Shown piece after piece: positions 57,533 through 64,000 of a DNA stretch of 64,000 bases (position 1 is the first letter of the stretch; the number at the start of each line of letters is the position of its first letter). The stretch covers positions 26,697 through 90,696 of the forward strand of contig JAEHGX010000001.1 in assembly GCA_019248265.1 (NCBI GenBank), given 5' to 3'. The translations under genes and the position numbers were made by a program. The notes under the pieces were generated by a model. It made no database searches and was not told the origin of the DNA. It was given only the letters and a program-made list of their open reading frames with translations. The stretch is from Candidatus Falkowbacteria bacterium S5_I03 (lineage in GTDB: Bacteria > Patescibacteriota > Patescibacteriia > Patescibacteriales > UBA12465).

Positions 57533-60001
57533 ATGAACGGTAACGATAGTTCCGATCAAGCTAAATCCTCGTTGATTGCTAAAACAGTTTTGATAGTAAA
57601 TAGTAATTCTGCCAGCGATCCGCTTCATTCTAAAAAACTCTTCGTTCGCAAAGCAAAGAGTCTAGGCGTAAAAATAATTATTTTAAGTACTGAGGCTTCC
57701 ACTTTCCAGCCCTATGCCGATTATTGTATAAACGCCAATACTTCGAATTACGCCGAATCCCTAGCCGCCTTAGAGACTTTTTTACAAGAAAATCCTCATC
57801 TTAGACTAGATGGCGTCGCTACTTTTTTAGAAGACGACGTTTTGTTGGTTTCTAAAATAGTGGACCGTTATCATTTAACCGGCACCCCCTTCAAAGTCGC
57901 TAATCGCGTTCGGAATAAATTCCTGTTCAGAGATTTTTGCGCGCATAATAATTTACCGGTAATTAAATTCAAAGAATTAAAGAGCGCGCGCGACCTGGAA
58001 GAAGTTATTAAAAATTTTTCTTTCCCCTTGGTTGTTAAGCCAGCTTACGGCGCCGGCAGCGCTTTTGTGATGCGCGTCAATGATGAAGAGGAGCTTCGGG
58101 AGAGCTATGAATATATTAAAAAAGAAATGTCGCCTAAGATTGAATCGGCTTTGACTGACGGCTTGGCGGTTTTTGTGGAAGAATATATTGATGGCGATGA
58201 AGTTGATTTAGATATTTTGGTGCAGAACGGTAAAATAAAATTTTGTGCTATTTCCGATAATGGCCAAACTAAAGAACCGTTTTTTATCGAAACCACCAGA
58301 ATGACACCTTCCAATCTGCCTAATAAAAATCAGGCCCAGCTTTTAAGCATGGCTGATGAAACTTTGGAAAAATTAGGTATTCTTAATGGCTGTATTCATT
58401 TTGAAGCGAAATCAACGCCGCAAGGACCGATGCCGTTAGAAATTAATTTACGCTTGGGAGGCGATGAAGTCTATGCTAGCGTTAAGGCGGCTTGGCGCGT
58501 TGATTTAATTGAAAATTATTTAAAAATAGTTTGCGGCCTTTATATCCCTAAGTTTGAATTTCCGGCCGGCCCTTATCAGTATTTAGTGGCCGAGACTTTT
58601 TCTTCCGACTATTCCGGTATTCTGGTTAATTTGGAAATTGATGATCAATTGAAAAAAATGCCATTTGTCGAAGAATTTCAGTTTGAGAAAAAAATCGGTG
58701 ATTCCGTGATGACGCCGCCCTACGGTTACGAATATTTAGGTTGGATTTTAGTTTCCGGACAAAATCCGCTTGATGCCCAAGATAATCTTCGATCCGCGAT
58801 TAAGTTAATCAGTTATGAGGTTGCTAAATTTCACCCCGCTTCGTCTATTGGTAAAACTGCCAGAAAAAATCCCTTTTCCATCTCCACGGTTAACAGGGAA
58901 GTCTTGAAGCGCGGTTCCAAAATTGAAAAGATTAGGCGCATGGCCGTGGCTAATCAGCGCAATCTGCATATCGGCGTGGCCTGTAATCTTTATGATGAAA
59001 ACGCTCAAGACCAGGAAAGTTTAGTGGAAAATGATTTGACGGTTATCGGTAAAGAAATAGAAGTCGCTCTTAAAAGTCGTGGTTATAAAGTTAGTTTTTT
59101 TGATTTTAACGACTTGCCTAAAGTTTTTAACGAGCTTAAAAATAGCGACGTTGATTTAGTTTTTAATGTCTGCGAGCGTATTAATAATTCCAGTTTATTG
59201 GAACCGCATGTCGCCTCCATTTTTGATGTTCTCCAAATTCCTTATACCGGTTCCAATCCGTTTACGCTGGGCTTATGTATCGATAAAATTCGCGTTAAAA
59301 AACTTTTAAATTATCACAAGATTCCTACGCCGGAATGGGACTATATTTATTCGCTGGATGACGATGTCCGGGAAGATTTGCGCTATCCGCTGATTGTCAA
59401 ACCGGCTAACACGGATAATTCTATTGGAATCACTAACGATTCCGTTGTCAGGAACGAAAAAGAGTTGCGGGTTCAATTGGAGAAAGTTATTAAAGAAATT
59501 GGCCGCCCGGCTTTAATCGAAGAATATATTGATGGCGATGAATATGACGTGCCGGTTATCGGTTGGGACGATGATGATTTGCGCGTTCTACCGCTCACGC
59601 GTTCTATCTTTGACGCGCTTCCGGCCGACAAATGGCATATTTATCCTTTCGAAGCTAAATATAGTGATGATTCGATTTATGACCGGATTGTCAGGCAGCG
59701 GCCGCCAAAAAATATCAGCAAAAAACTGGAAGCGCTTTTGGGTGAAATCGCTTTGGATACTTATCGGATTTTAGATTGTCATGATTATGGCCGGGTGGAA
59801 ATTAGAGTTGATAAAAATAATAATCCTTACGTCTTAGAACTTAATCCCAACCCTTCGCTTAATCAAGACGGTGTTTTTTCCGCTTCTGCCGAGGTTATCG
59901 GTTTAGACTACGCCGACTTTTTAGAAGAAATTATCCGCTTAGCCATTAAGCGTTATAAAGATAACCCGCCTTATTATCACTTACAGCCAAATATTCTTTA
60001 G
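57533..60001 (+). CDS. Double ATP-grasp ligase (peptide/amide ligase candidate)
   Basis: The 822-residue protein holds two complete ATP-grasp units. The first (about 20-330, carboxylase/amino-acid-ligase type) has FPLVVKPAYGAGSAFVM, VEEYIDGDEVDLDILV and the metal site PLEINLRLGG. A linker domain follows (about 340-470). The second (about 485-822) is like D-Ala-D-Ala ligase: DVLQIPYTGSNPFTLGLCIDK, YPLIVKPANTDNSIGI, LIEEYIDGDEYDVPVI and VLELNPNPSLNQDGVF. Each unit should activate a carboxylate as acyl phosphate and join it to an amine. The catalytic motifs are intact in both. Two units in one chain, with a GNAT partner two bases after, suggest sequential amide-bond formation. Carbamoyl phosphate synthetase is unlikely: the Ddl-like N-lobe does not fit. 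Confidence 0.87.
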   Translation: MNGNDSSDQAKSSLIAKTVLIVNSNSASDPLHSKKLFVRKAKSLGVKIIILSTEASTFQPYADYCINANTSNYAESLAALETFLQENPHLRLDGVATFLEDDVLLVSKIVDRYHLTGTPFKVANRVRNKFLFRDFCAHNNLPVIKFKELKSARDLEEVIKNFSFPLVVKPAYGAGSAFVMRVNDEEELRESYEYIKKEMSPKIESALTDGLAVFVEEYIDGDEVDLDILVQNGKIKFCAISDNGQTKEPFFIETTRMTPSNLPNKNQAQLLSMADETLEKLGILNGCIHFEAKSTPQGPMPLEINLRLGGDEVYASVKAAWRVDLIENYLKIVCGLYIPKFEFPAGPYQYLVAETFSSDYSGILVNLEIDDQLKKMPFVEEFQFEKKIGDSVMTPPYGYEYLGWILVSGQNPLDAQDNLRSAIKLISYEVAKFHPASSIGKTARKNPFSISTVNREVLKRGSKIEKIRRMAVANQRNLHIGVACNLYDENAQDQESLVENDLTVIGKEIEVALKSRGYKVSFFDFNDLPKVFNELKNSDVDLVFNVCERINNSSLLEPHVASIFDVLQIPYTGSNPFTLGLCIDKIRVKKLLNYHKIPTPEWDYIYSLDDDVREDLRYPLIVKPANTDNSIGITNDSVVRNEKELRVQLEKVIKEIGRPALIEEYIDGDEYDVPVIGWDDDDLRVLPLTRSIFDALPADKWHIYPFEAKYSDDSIYDRIVRQRPPKNISKKLEALLGEIALDTYRILDCHDYGRVEIRVDKNNNPYVLELNPNPSLNQDGVFSASAEVIGLDYADFLEEIIRLAIKRYKDNPPYYHLQPNIL

Positions 60002-60003
60002 CT

Positions 60004-60903
60004 ATGATTGAAATTAAATTAATTCAAGATTTGGAGAAGGCTAAAGAAATCTGGAATCAACTTTCTAAAAACGAAACTCTCTACGACCGCTGGGATGTGC
60101 GTTACTGTTTCTATAAAAATGCGCCGGCGCCGCTTTATTTTTATGTCGCCTATGATGGCGTCGAGCCGGTAGCCCTGTTGCCGTTGCAATATAGCCCTAA
60201 AGGGAATTACCTGGAATTTTTAGCTGAGTCCTTTATTGAAGGGAATCATCCATTTTTTAAGTCCGGTTATGAATATTTATTGCCGGAATTATTTAAAATT
60301 GACTGGCCACATCCGGTTCAGATTTTTGATTTAGACGGCATCGATGAATTCACCAGCGCGCTTCCGCTGGAAGATTATGTTTATTATACTGATGTTTCTA
60401 AATTTAAAAATTTTGACGATTATCTTTTGCATGCTTTTCCTAATGGGCGCAAGCGCTATAATTTCAAAAGATTATTTACTATTCTGGAAAAAGAGCATGT
60501 TCTGGAAATAATTAGAGATGATTTCAGCGGCTTGGAGGCACTGATGGATTTGAATGTTAAAAATTTTGGCGACGAATCATATTTGAATACCAAAGTTGAG
60601 CGCCAAGCTTTTTTTGACCTTTTGCAGCTGCCTTTAGATTGGAAGATGATGGCGCTTGCGGTTGACGGTCACAAATTAGCCTATTCGCTCTCGGTAATTT
60701 ACAATCAAGTCTATTATTATTTAATTGTTGGTTCGGACATTAGCGAGGTTAAAGACGCTTTTAAGTATTTAACCAAGGCTAATATGGAGTTGGCTATTAA
60801 CAGCGGCGCTAAGATTTTTGATTGTTCGCTAGGGGATTGTAATTGGAAGCAGTATTGGCATCTTGATAAAAAACCGCAGTATAAATTCGAAAAAAATATC
60901 TAA
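60004..60903 (+). CDS. FemAB/GNAT-like acyl- or aminoacyltransferase
   Basis: The 299-residue protein has the layout of the acetyltransferase-6 (BcsL/CelD, FemAB-related) family: an N-lobe with YFYVAYDGVEPVALLPLQY (about 48-66) and a second GNAT unit (about 150-290) with RKRYNFKRLFTILE, MMALAVDGHKLAYSLSVIYN, YYLIVGSDISEVKDAFKYL and KIFDCSLGDCNWKQYW. FemAB relatives add amino acids from tRNA to peptidoglycan; others use acyl-CoA. It starts two bases after the double ATP-grasp gene, so the two surely act together. Donor and acceptor are not known. Confidence 0.8.
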   Translation: MIEIKLIQDLEKAKEIWNQLSKNETLYDRWDVRYCFYKNAPAPLYFYVAYDGVEPVALLPLQYSPKGNYLEFLAESFIEGNHPFFKSGYEYLLPELFKIDWPHPVQIFDLDGIDEFTSALPLEDYVYYTDVSKFKNFDDYLLHAFPNGRKRYNFKRLFTILEKEHVLEIIRDDFSGLEALMDLNVKNFGDESYLNTKVERQAFFDLLQLPLDWKMMALAVDGHKLAYSLSVIYNQVYYYLIVGSDISEVKDAFKYLTKANMELAINSGAKIFDCSLGDCNWKQYWHLDKKPQYKFEKNI

Positions 60904-60968
60904 AATTAGCTTAAATAAACCAATTCCTAAATAGCCCTTCAATTTGACAAAAATATTTAAATTTAGAG

Positions 60969-60997
60969 TTGACATTTATCTAAAATTAGTATATTTT
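60969..60997 (+). promoter_or_regulatory. rpsB-tsf promoter
   Basis: TTGACA (60969-60974) and TATTTT (60992-60997) are 17 bases apart. Another TTGACA lies at 60944-60949 without a matching -10. Confidence 0.7.
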
Positions 60998-61010
60998 AGT
61001 AGTTAGAGAC

Positions 61011-61108
61011 TCCGCTTGAAATAAGCGGAAATCTTTTATTAATTAATCATCACGCCTCTATGGCTTTCGGGCCATTTTTTCTTCCTCATATTTTGAGGCG
61101 AGGAGGCG
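61011..61108 (+). promoter_or_regulatory. Structured rpsB leader, possible S2 autoregulation or attenuator
   Basis: Three hairpins can be read: TCCGCTT/AAGCGGA (61011-61029), ATGGC/GCCAT followed by six T (61060-61080, terminator-like) and CCTCA/TGAGG (61084-61098). CGCCTC (61053-61058) can also pair with either of two GAGGCG copies (61095-61100, 61103-61108), the second overlapping AGGAGG. Competing pairings of this kind are usual in ribosomal protein leaders. The AGGAGG is 21 bases from the ATG, too far for a normal Shine-Dalgarno. Confidence 0.6.
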
Positions 61109-61127
61109 GACGTAACAAAGAAAAAAT

Positions 61128-61814
61128 ATGTCAAAGACCCCAAAAATCGAGGACATGCTTAAAGCGGGCATGCACTTCGGCCATCGTACTAACAGATGGC
61201 ACCCGAAGATGAAGCAATTCATCTACACTTCTAAAAATGGTATCTACATCATTAATTTGAAGAAGAGCCAGGAAAAATTAGGAGAAGCTTTAGATTTCAT
61301 GGAAAAATTAGTGGCTGAAGGCAAAAGCATTTTATTTGTCGGCACCAAGAATCAAGTTGCCGGTCCTTTACAGAAAATGGCCACTGAAATCAATCAACCT
61401 TATATCGTCGGTAAATGGTTAGGCGGCTACTTAACTAATTTCCCGGTAGTTAAAAAATCCGTTAAAAAATATTTAGATTTAATGGAAAAGAAAGAATCCG
61501 GAAAATTAGAAAAATACACCAAGAAAGAAAGATTGGAATTTGACCGTGAAATTGAAAAATTAAAGATCAGAGTTGGCGGTTTAACCGCTTTAAATAAACT
61601 TCCGGATGCTTTATTCGTTTGGGATATCAAAGAAGAAGAAACTGCCATTCGCGAAGCTCAACAAAAAAATATTCCGATTATTGCTATTTGCGATACCAAC
61701 GTTAATCCGGACGAAGTTAATTATCCGATTCCGGGAAATGACGACGCTACCAAAACTATCGCTTTAGTTTTAGCGGCTATCAAGGATTCTTTATCCGCCG
61801 TTAAGCAAAAATAA
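61128..61814 (+). CDS. rpsB: 30S ribosomal protein S2
   Basis: S2 sits on the 30S back and is needed for S1 binding and translation initiation. The 228-residue protein has the start KIEDMLKAGMHFGHRTNRWHPKM, YIVGKWLGGYLTNFP, the coiled-coil region (about 100-145, Lys/Glu-rich), LPDALFVWDIKEEETAIREA and the final IAICDTNVNPDEVNYPIPGNDD. Length is slightly below E. coli S2 (241). It is the usual partner of tsf, which follows after 60 bases. Confidence 0.97.
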   Translation: MSKTPKIEDMLKAGMHFGHRTNRWHPKMKQFIYTSKNGIYIINLKKSQEKLGEALDFMEKLVAEGKSILFVGTKNQVAGPLQKMATEINQPYIVGKWLGGYLTNFPVVKKSVKKYLDLMEKKESGKLEKYTKKERLEFDREIEKLKIRVGGLTALNKLPDALFVWDIKEEETAIREAQQKNIPIIAICDTNVNPDEVNYPIPGNDDATKTIALVLAAIKDSLSAVKQK

Positions 61815-61874
61815 AAAATTAATTTTAGACTCAGCGCACATCTTTTTGGGATTGCCTTGGTCTTAGCTATCAAT

Positions 61875-62669
61875 ATGGAATTAATTAAAAAATTAAGAGA
61901 CATGACCGGCGCGGGCATGGTTGATTGTCAAAAAGCTTTGAAAGAAGCTGATAATGACTTAGAAAAAGCCGTTGAAATTTTACGCAAGAAGGGTATTTCT
62001 AAGGCGGCTAAACGCACTGACCGCGAAGCCAATGAGGGCGTAGTTAAGGTTGCTGTTAATTCCGATAATACCGAGGGTTATATTGTGGAAATGAATTCCG
62101 AGACTGATTTTGTGTCCCGTAATGAAAAATTTCAAGCTTTTGCCGATCAAGTTTTAGAAATCGTTAAAGCTACCAAACCCGCTTCTTTAGAGGCTCTTTT
62201 AAGTTCTTCTTTTGAGGCTTCCACTGTTTCTGAATCCCTAGACGCTCTAAGCGGTACTGTTGGCGAGAAGATGGCTATTAAACGCTTTGAAATCGTTAGC
62301 GGCCCAACTGTAGCGGCCTATTCTCATTTAGGCGGTCGCATGGGTATTTTAGTAGTGATTGACCAGCCAGAAAAGAAAGATATTGCCGTTGATGTTGCCA
62401 TGCAAGTCGCCGCCGCTAATCCTAAATATTTAGTCCCGGCTGAAGTTAGCCAAGAGGAAATGGATAAGGAAAAGGCTATTTACAGAGAACAGTTACTTAA
62501 AGAAGGTAAGCCGGAAGCCATGGTTGATAAGATTTTAGAAGGCAAGATGGGCAAATATTATTCCGAAGTCTGCTTAATGGAACAAGAATTCATCAAGGAC
62601 GATAAGAAAAAAGTTAAGGACATCTTAGGCGGCGCGGCCGTGACTAAGTTCGTCCGTTACGCTCTTTAA
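61875..62669 (+). CDS. tsf: Elongation factor Ts
   Basis: EF-Ts exchanges GDP for GTP on EF-Tu. The 264-residue protein has an N-terminal UBA-like domain (MELIKKLRDMTGAGMVDCQKALKEA, residues 1-50), the core with VEMNSETDFVSRNEKF (the TDFV motif), SHLGGRMGILV and a C-terminal module with KYYSEVCLMEQEFIKD. The ATG at 61875 gives the usual start of the family; the TTG 18 bases upstream is not used. Together with rpsB it forms the common rpsB-tsf unit. Confidence 0.96.
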   Translation: MELIKKLRDMTGAGMVDCQKALKEADNDLEKAVEILRKKGISKAAKRTDREANEGVVKVAVNSDNTEGYIVEMNSETDFVSRNEKFQAFADQVLEIVKATKPASLEALLSSSFEASTVSESLDALSGTVGEKMAIKRFEIVSGPTVAAYSHLGGRMGILVVIDQPEKKDIAVDVAMQVAAANPKYLVPAEVSQEEMDKEKAIYREQLLKEGKPEAMVDKILEGKMGKYYSEVCLMEQEFIKDDKKKVKDILGGAAVTKFVRYAL

Positions 62670-62690
62670 GGGCGTTAAACAAAATTGTCC

Positions 62691-63506
62691 ATGCGCATAG
62701 TCCAAGTACAATTCGCCCCTTGGGACAAGGTTTATAATTTTTCCGCGGCCGGTTTAGAACTGGCGACGGGTGATTATGTTATTGTCGAAACGGAAATGGG
62801 CAAGGAACTCGGGAAAATTATCAGCTGTCAGGCCGATAAAAGCGGCGCCGACAAAGAAATAAAACCAGTTTTGAGAAAAGCGGATTTTGAAGATATTAGC
62901 GGTGTTAAAGATAATAAAAGAAAAGATGAGGCCTTAGATTATTGTCGCGAGGCGATTGAGCGCTTGGAATTGCCGATGAAACTGATTGATGCTCATTTCT
63001 CCCTGGATGGCAGCCGCATTAATTTTGCTTTTATTTCTGATGGCCGGGTTGATTTTCGAGAACTAGTTAAAGAACTAGCTGCTCGTCTAGGCGCTAATAT
63101 CCGTTTAACCCAAATTGGTACTCGTGATGAAGCTAAAATTGCCGGTGATTGCGGTCCTTGCGGCCGTGGACTTTGTTGCCGAGAATTCTTATGTGAATTT
63201 TCTTCAATTACTTCCGAAATGGCTGAGACTCAACAAGTTGTTCATCGCGGTTCTGAAAGAATATCAGGGATGTGTGGCCGCTTGATGTGCTGCTTAGCTT
63301 ATGAATATGAGGGTTATAAGGATTTAGCCGGTCAGTTGCCACCTATTGGCACTAAGGTTAATGTGGACGGAACGAGAGGGACAGTTTGTGGTCACCATCT
63401 TTTAAAACAAACCGTTGATGTTCGCATTCCGGCTCAAAAATCCGATGAACGAGATTTGACGATTGAAGTTGATATTAACCGTCATAAGAAAAATAAAACC
63501 AGATAG
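62691..63506 (+). CDS. ricT: PSP1-domain protein RicT (YaaT)
   Basis: RicT, with RicA and RicF in B. subtilis, binds iron-sulfur clusters and helps mRNA maturation by RNase Y. The 271-residue protein has the PSP1 domain (about 35-130 with GDYVIVETEMGKELGKI) and the Cys-rich central part with CGPCGRGLCCREFLCEF and SGMCGRLMCCLAYEYEGY, which are the family's cluster-binding Cys motifs. The ATG at 62691 is used; a TTG six bases upstream would add two residues. Neither ricA nor ricF is in the window. It is 21 bases after tsf, so it shares transcription with ribosomal genes, and a strong terminator follows. Confidence 0.92.
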   Translation: MRIVQVQFAPWDKVYNFSAAGLELATGDYVIVETEMGKELGKIISCQADKSGADKEIKPVLRKADFEDISGVKDNKRKDEALDYCREAIERLELPMKLIDAHFSLDGSRINFAFISDGRVDFRELVKELAARLGANIRLTQIGTRDEAKIAGDCGPCGRGLCCREFLCEFSSITSEMAETQQVVHRGSERISGMCGRLMCCLAYEYEGYKDLAGQLPPIGTKVNVDGTRGTVCGHHLLKQTVDVRIPAQKSDERDLTIEVDINRHKKNKTR

Positions 63507-63523
63507 TTTTATCAAATATATCT

Positions 63524-63549
63524 AAAACCGCCTTAAACGGCGGTTTTTT
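63524..63549 (+). terminator. Terminator after ricT
   Basis: AAAACCGCC pairs with GGCGGTTTT (9 base pairs, 6-base loop) and ends in T residues. Confidence 0.9.
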
Positions 63550-63590
63550 GGTGTCCAAAAATTAGCCAGAATTTTGTTTTTATGGTATTT

Positions 63591-63596
63591 TATAAT
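63591..63596 (+). promoter_or_regulatory. Possible -10 of the right-edge gene
   Basis: A perfect TATAAT lies 88 bases before the ATG at 63685. No TG extension and no convincing -35 are seen. Confidence 0.35.
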
Positions 63597-63684
63597 TAAA
63601 TACTTCTATTCAACAAAAGATTACAAAAAAACATAGATAAAATTTAAATATTAATTTAATATTATATTTTAAATAAAAAGCTTT

Positions 63685-64000
63685 ATGTTAAAAAATGTTA
63701 GAACGCTGCTGGTGGCAGCTGTTTCTTGTATTTTGTTGTTTTTTGTTTTTGTCCCTTCATCTTTTTCTCAAGTTCCAACCATTCATTCCAGCACGACTGG
63801 CGGTAATTGGAATGATAGCAGTACCTGGGTTGAAAATACTGTTCCTGGCACTAGTGATATAGTGGAAATTAATGGTCCGGTAATTATGAGTACTAATGCA
63901 GAAGTTTCTGGGCTAATTGTATCAACCAACTCCACACTAAAAAATTATCATCAGGTTGAATATGTCACCCTGACGGTTAACGGCGATGTGGTTAACAACG
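63685..64000 (+). CDS. Secreted surface protein, N-terminal part (cut by window edge)
   Basis: The frame is open from the ATG to the end of the window (105 codons). It starts with a signal peptide: MLKNVRTL, then a long hydrophobic core (about residues 8-22), ending near PSSFSQ. The mature part begins with STTGGNWNDSSTWVENTVPG and continues with TSDIVEINGPVIM and LTVNGDVVNN. The GGNW..sTWv...vPG..D.V.I.G pattern is typical of the first repeat of parallel beta-helix or G8-like adhesins in many bacterial surface proteins. It is expected to be long. Only the start can be described. Confidence 0.8.
   Translation, partial: MLKNVRTLLVAAVSCILLFFVFVPSSFSQVPTIHSSTTGGNWNDSSTWVENTVPGTSDIVEINGPVIMSTNAEVSGLIVSTNSTLKNYHQVEYVTLTVNGDVVNN

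Noticed and set aside
57533..60001. Carbamoyl phosphate synthetase large subunit (two ATP-grasp units)
   Set aside because: The second unit has a D-Ala-D-Ala ligase N-lobe and EL-N-P-N metal motif, the oligomerisation and allosteric domains are missing, and no carA is near.
1..64000. Alternative genetic code with TGA as glycine (Gracilibacteria/Absconditabacteria)
   Set aside because: TGA ends hisS, purM, dus and the GT2 gene at the expected lengths and does not occur inside conserved frames.
1..64000. CRISPR arrays, tRNA or rRNA genes, insertion sequences
   Set aside because: No direct repeats with regular spacers, no cloverleaf with the TTC-A-A arm, no rRNA stretch and no transposase or terminal repeats were seen on either strand.

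Overview
This window looks like a chromosomal segment of an uncultivated bacterium of the Candidate Phyla Radiation (Patescibacteria), probably Parcubacteria-like. The evidence is indirect: AT-rich DNA, very tight gene packing, few Shine-Dalgarno sequences, reduced versions of universal proteins (a 126-residue TsaB, a pyruvate kinase without its C-terminal domain), many surface or secreted proteins of types common in that group (a DUF4012 protein, Gmad2, SIMPL, a paired GRILL..V-type repeat protein), and only fragments of biosynthetic pathways. TGA is used as an ordinary stop (for example hisS, purM, dus), so the TGA=Gly code of Gracilibacteria and Absconditabacteria is ruled out. No tRNA, rRNA, CRISPR array, insertion sequence or prophage was seen.

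Layout. 31-3279: a large secreted repeat protein (minus strand). 3440-6452: purE and purC facing away from a divergent purM-like gene, with mirrored promoters. 6549-11688: a 2-hydroxyacid dehydrogenase, asnS, a small unknown protein, a lycopene-cyclase-like membrane protein, an alpha/beta hydrolase and greA. 11860-18354: an ECF sigma factor with a membrane protein and a secreted Met/His-tailed protein, then a P2-type cation ATPase, then a copper module (HMA-SafE-cupredoxin protein and CsoR) with a readable CsoR operator. 18446-24352: rarA, an orphan response regulator, hisS, typA and rnhB. 24466-24668: a structured noncoding RNA with a consensus promoter and terminator. 24747-28630: a zinc-finger protein, a Gmad2 protein, cysS, dus and a short tsaB. 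28765-35437: the start of a division and cell-wall cluster (mraZ, rsmH, ftsL-like, ftsI, murF) running into rmlD and rmlA. 35501-45339: a rhamnosyltransferase-like GT2, a sigma-region-4/HARE-HTH fusion, and an envelope block (membrane protein, GT4, DUF4012, Ig-like repeat protein). 45362-51093: an aberrant tRNA-guanine transglycosylase, pyk, eno, a phosphoesterase and rlmN. 51175-56624: an unknown protein, a YgjP-type peptidase, an Fe-type superoxide dismutase, a histidine phosphatase, a secreted transglutaminase-like protein, rlmH and an AlkD-like protein. 56721-60903: a SIMPL protein, a double ATP-grasp ligase and a FemAB/GNAT-like protein. 60969-63506: rpsB with a structured leader, tsf and ricT. 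63685-64000: the start of another secreted protein, cut by the window edge.

The best candidates for undescribed biology are: (i) the double ATP-grasp plus GNAT/FemAB pair, which looks like a peptide-ligating (amidoligase) pathway; (ii) a tRNA-guanine transglycosylase homologue that has lost all four zinc ligands and the normal base-recognition motif while keeping both catalytic aspartates; (iii) the ~200-nt structured RNA; and (iv) the sigma-region-4/HARE-HTH fusion. Regulation is unusually readable: at least twelve genes have a TG-N-TATAAT-like extended -10 element, some so close to the ATG that the transcript should be leaderless, and two TTGAC -35 boxes contain the stop codon of the gene upstream.

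All assignments come from reading the sequence by eye; no database search, folding program or alignment was run.
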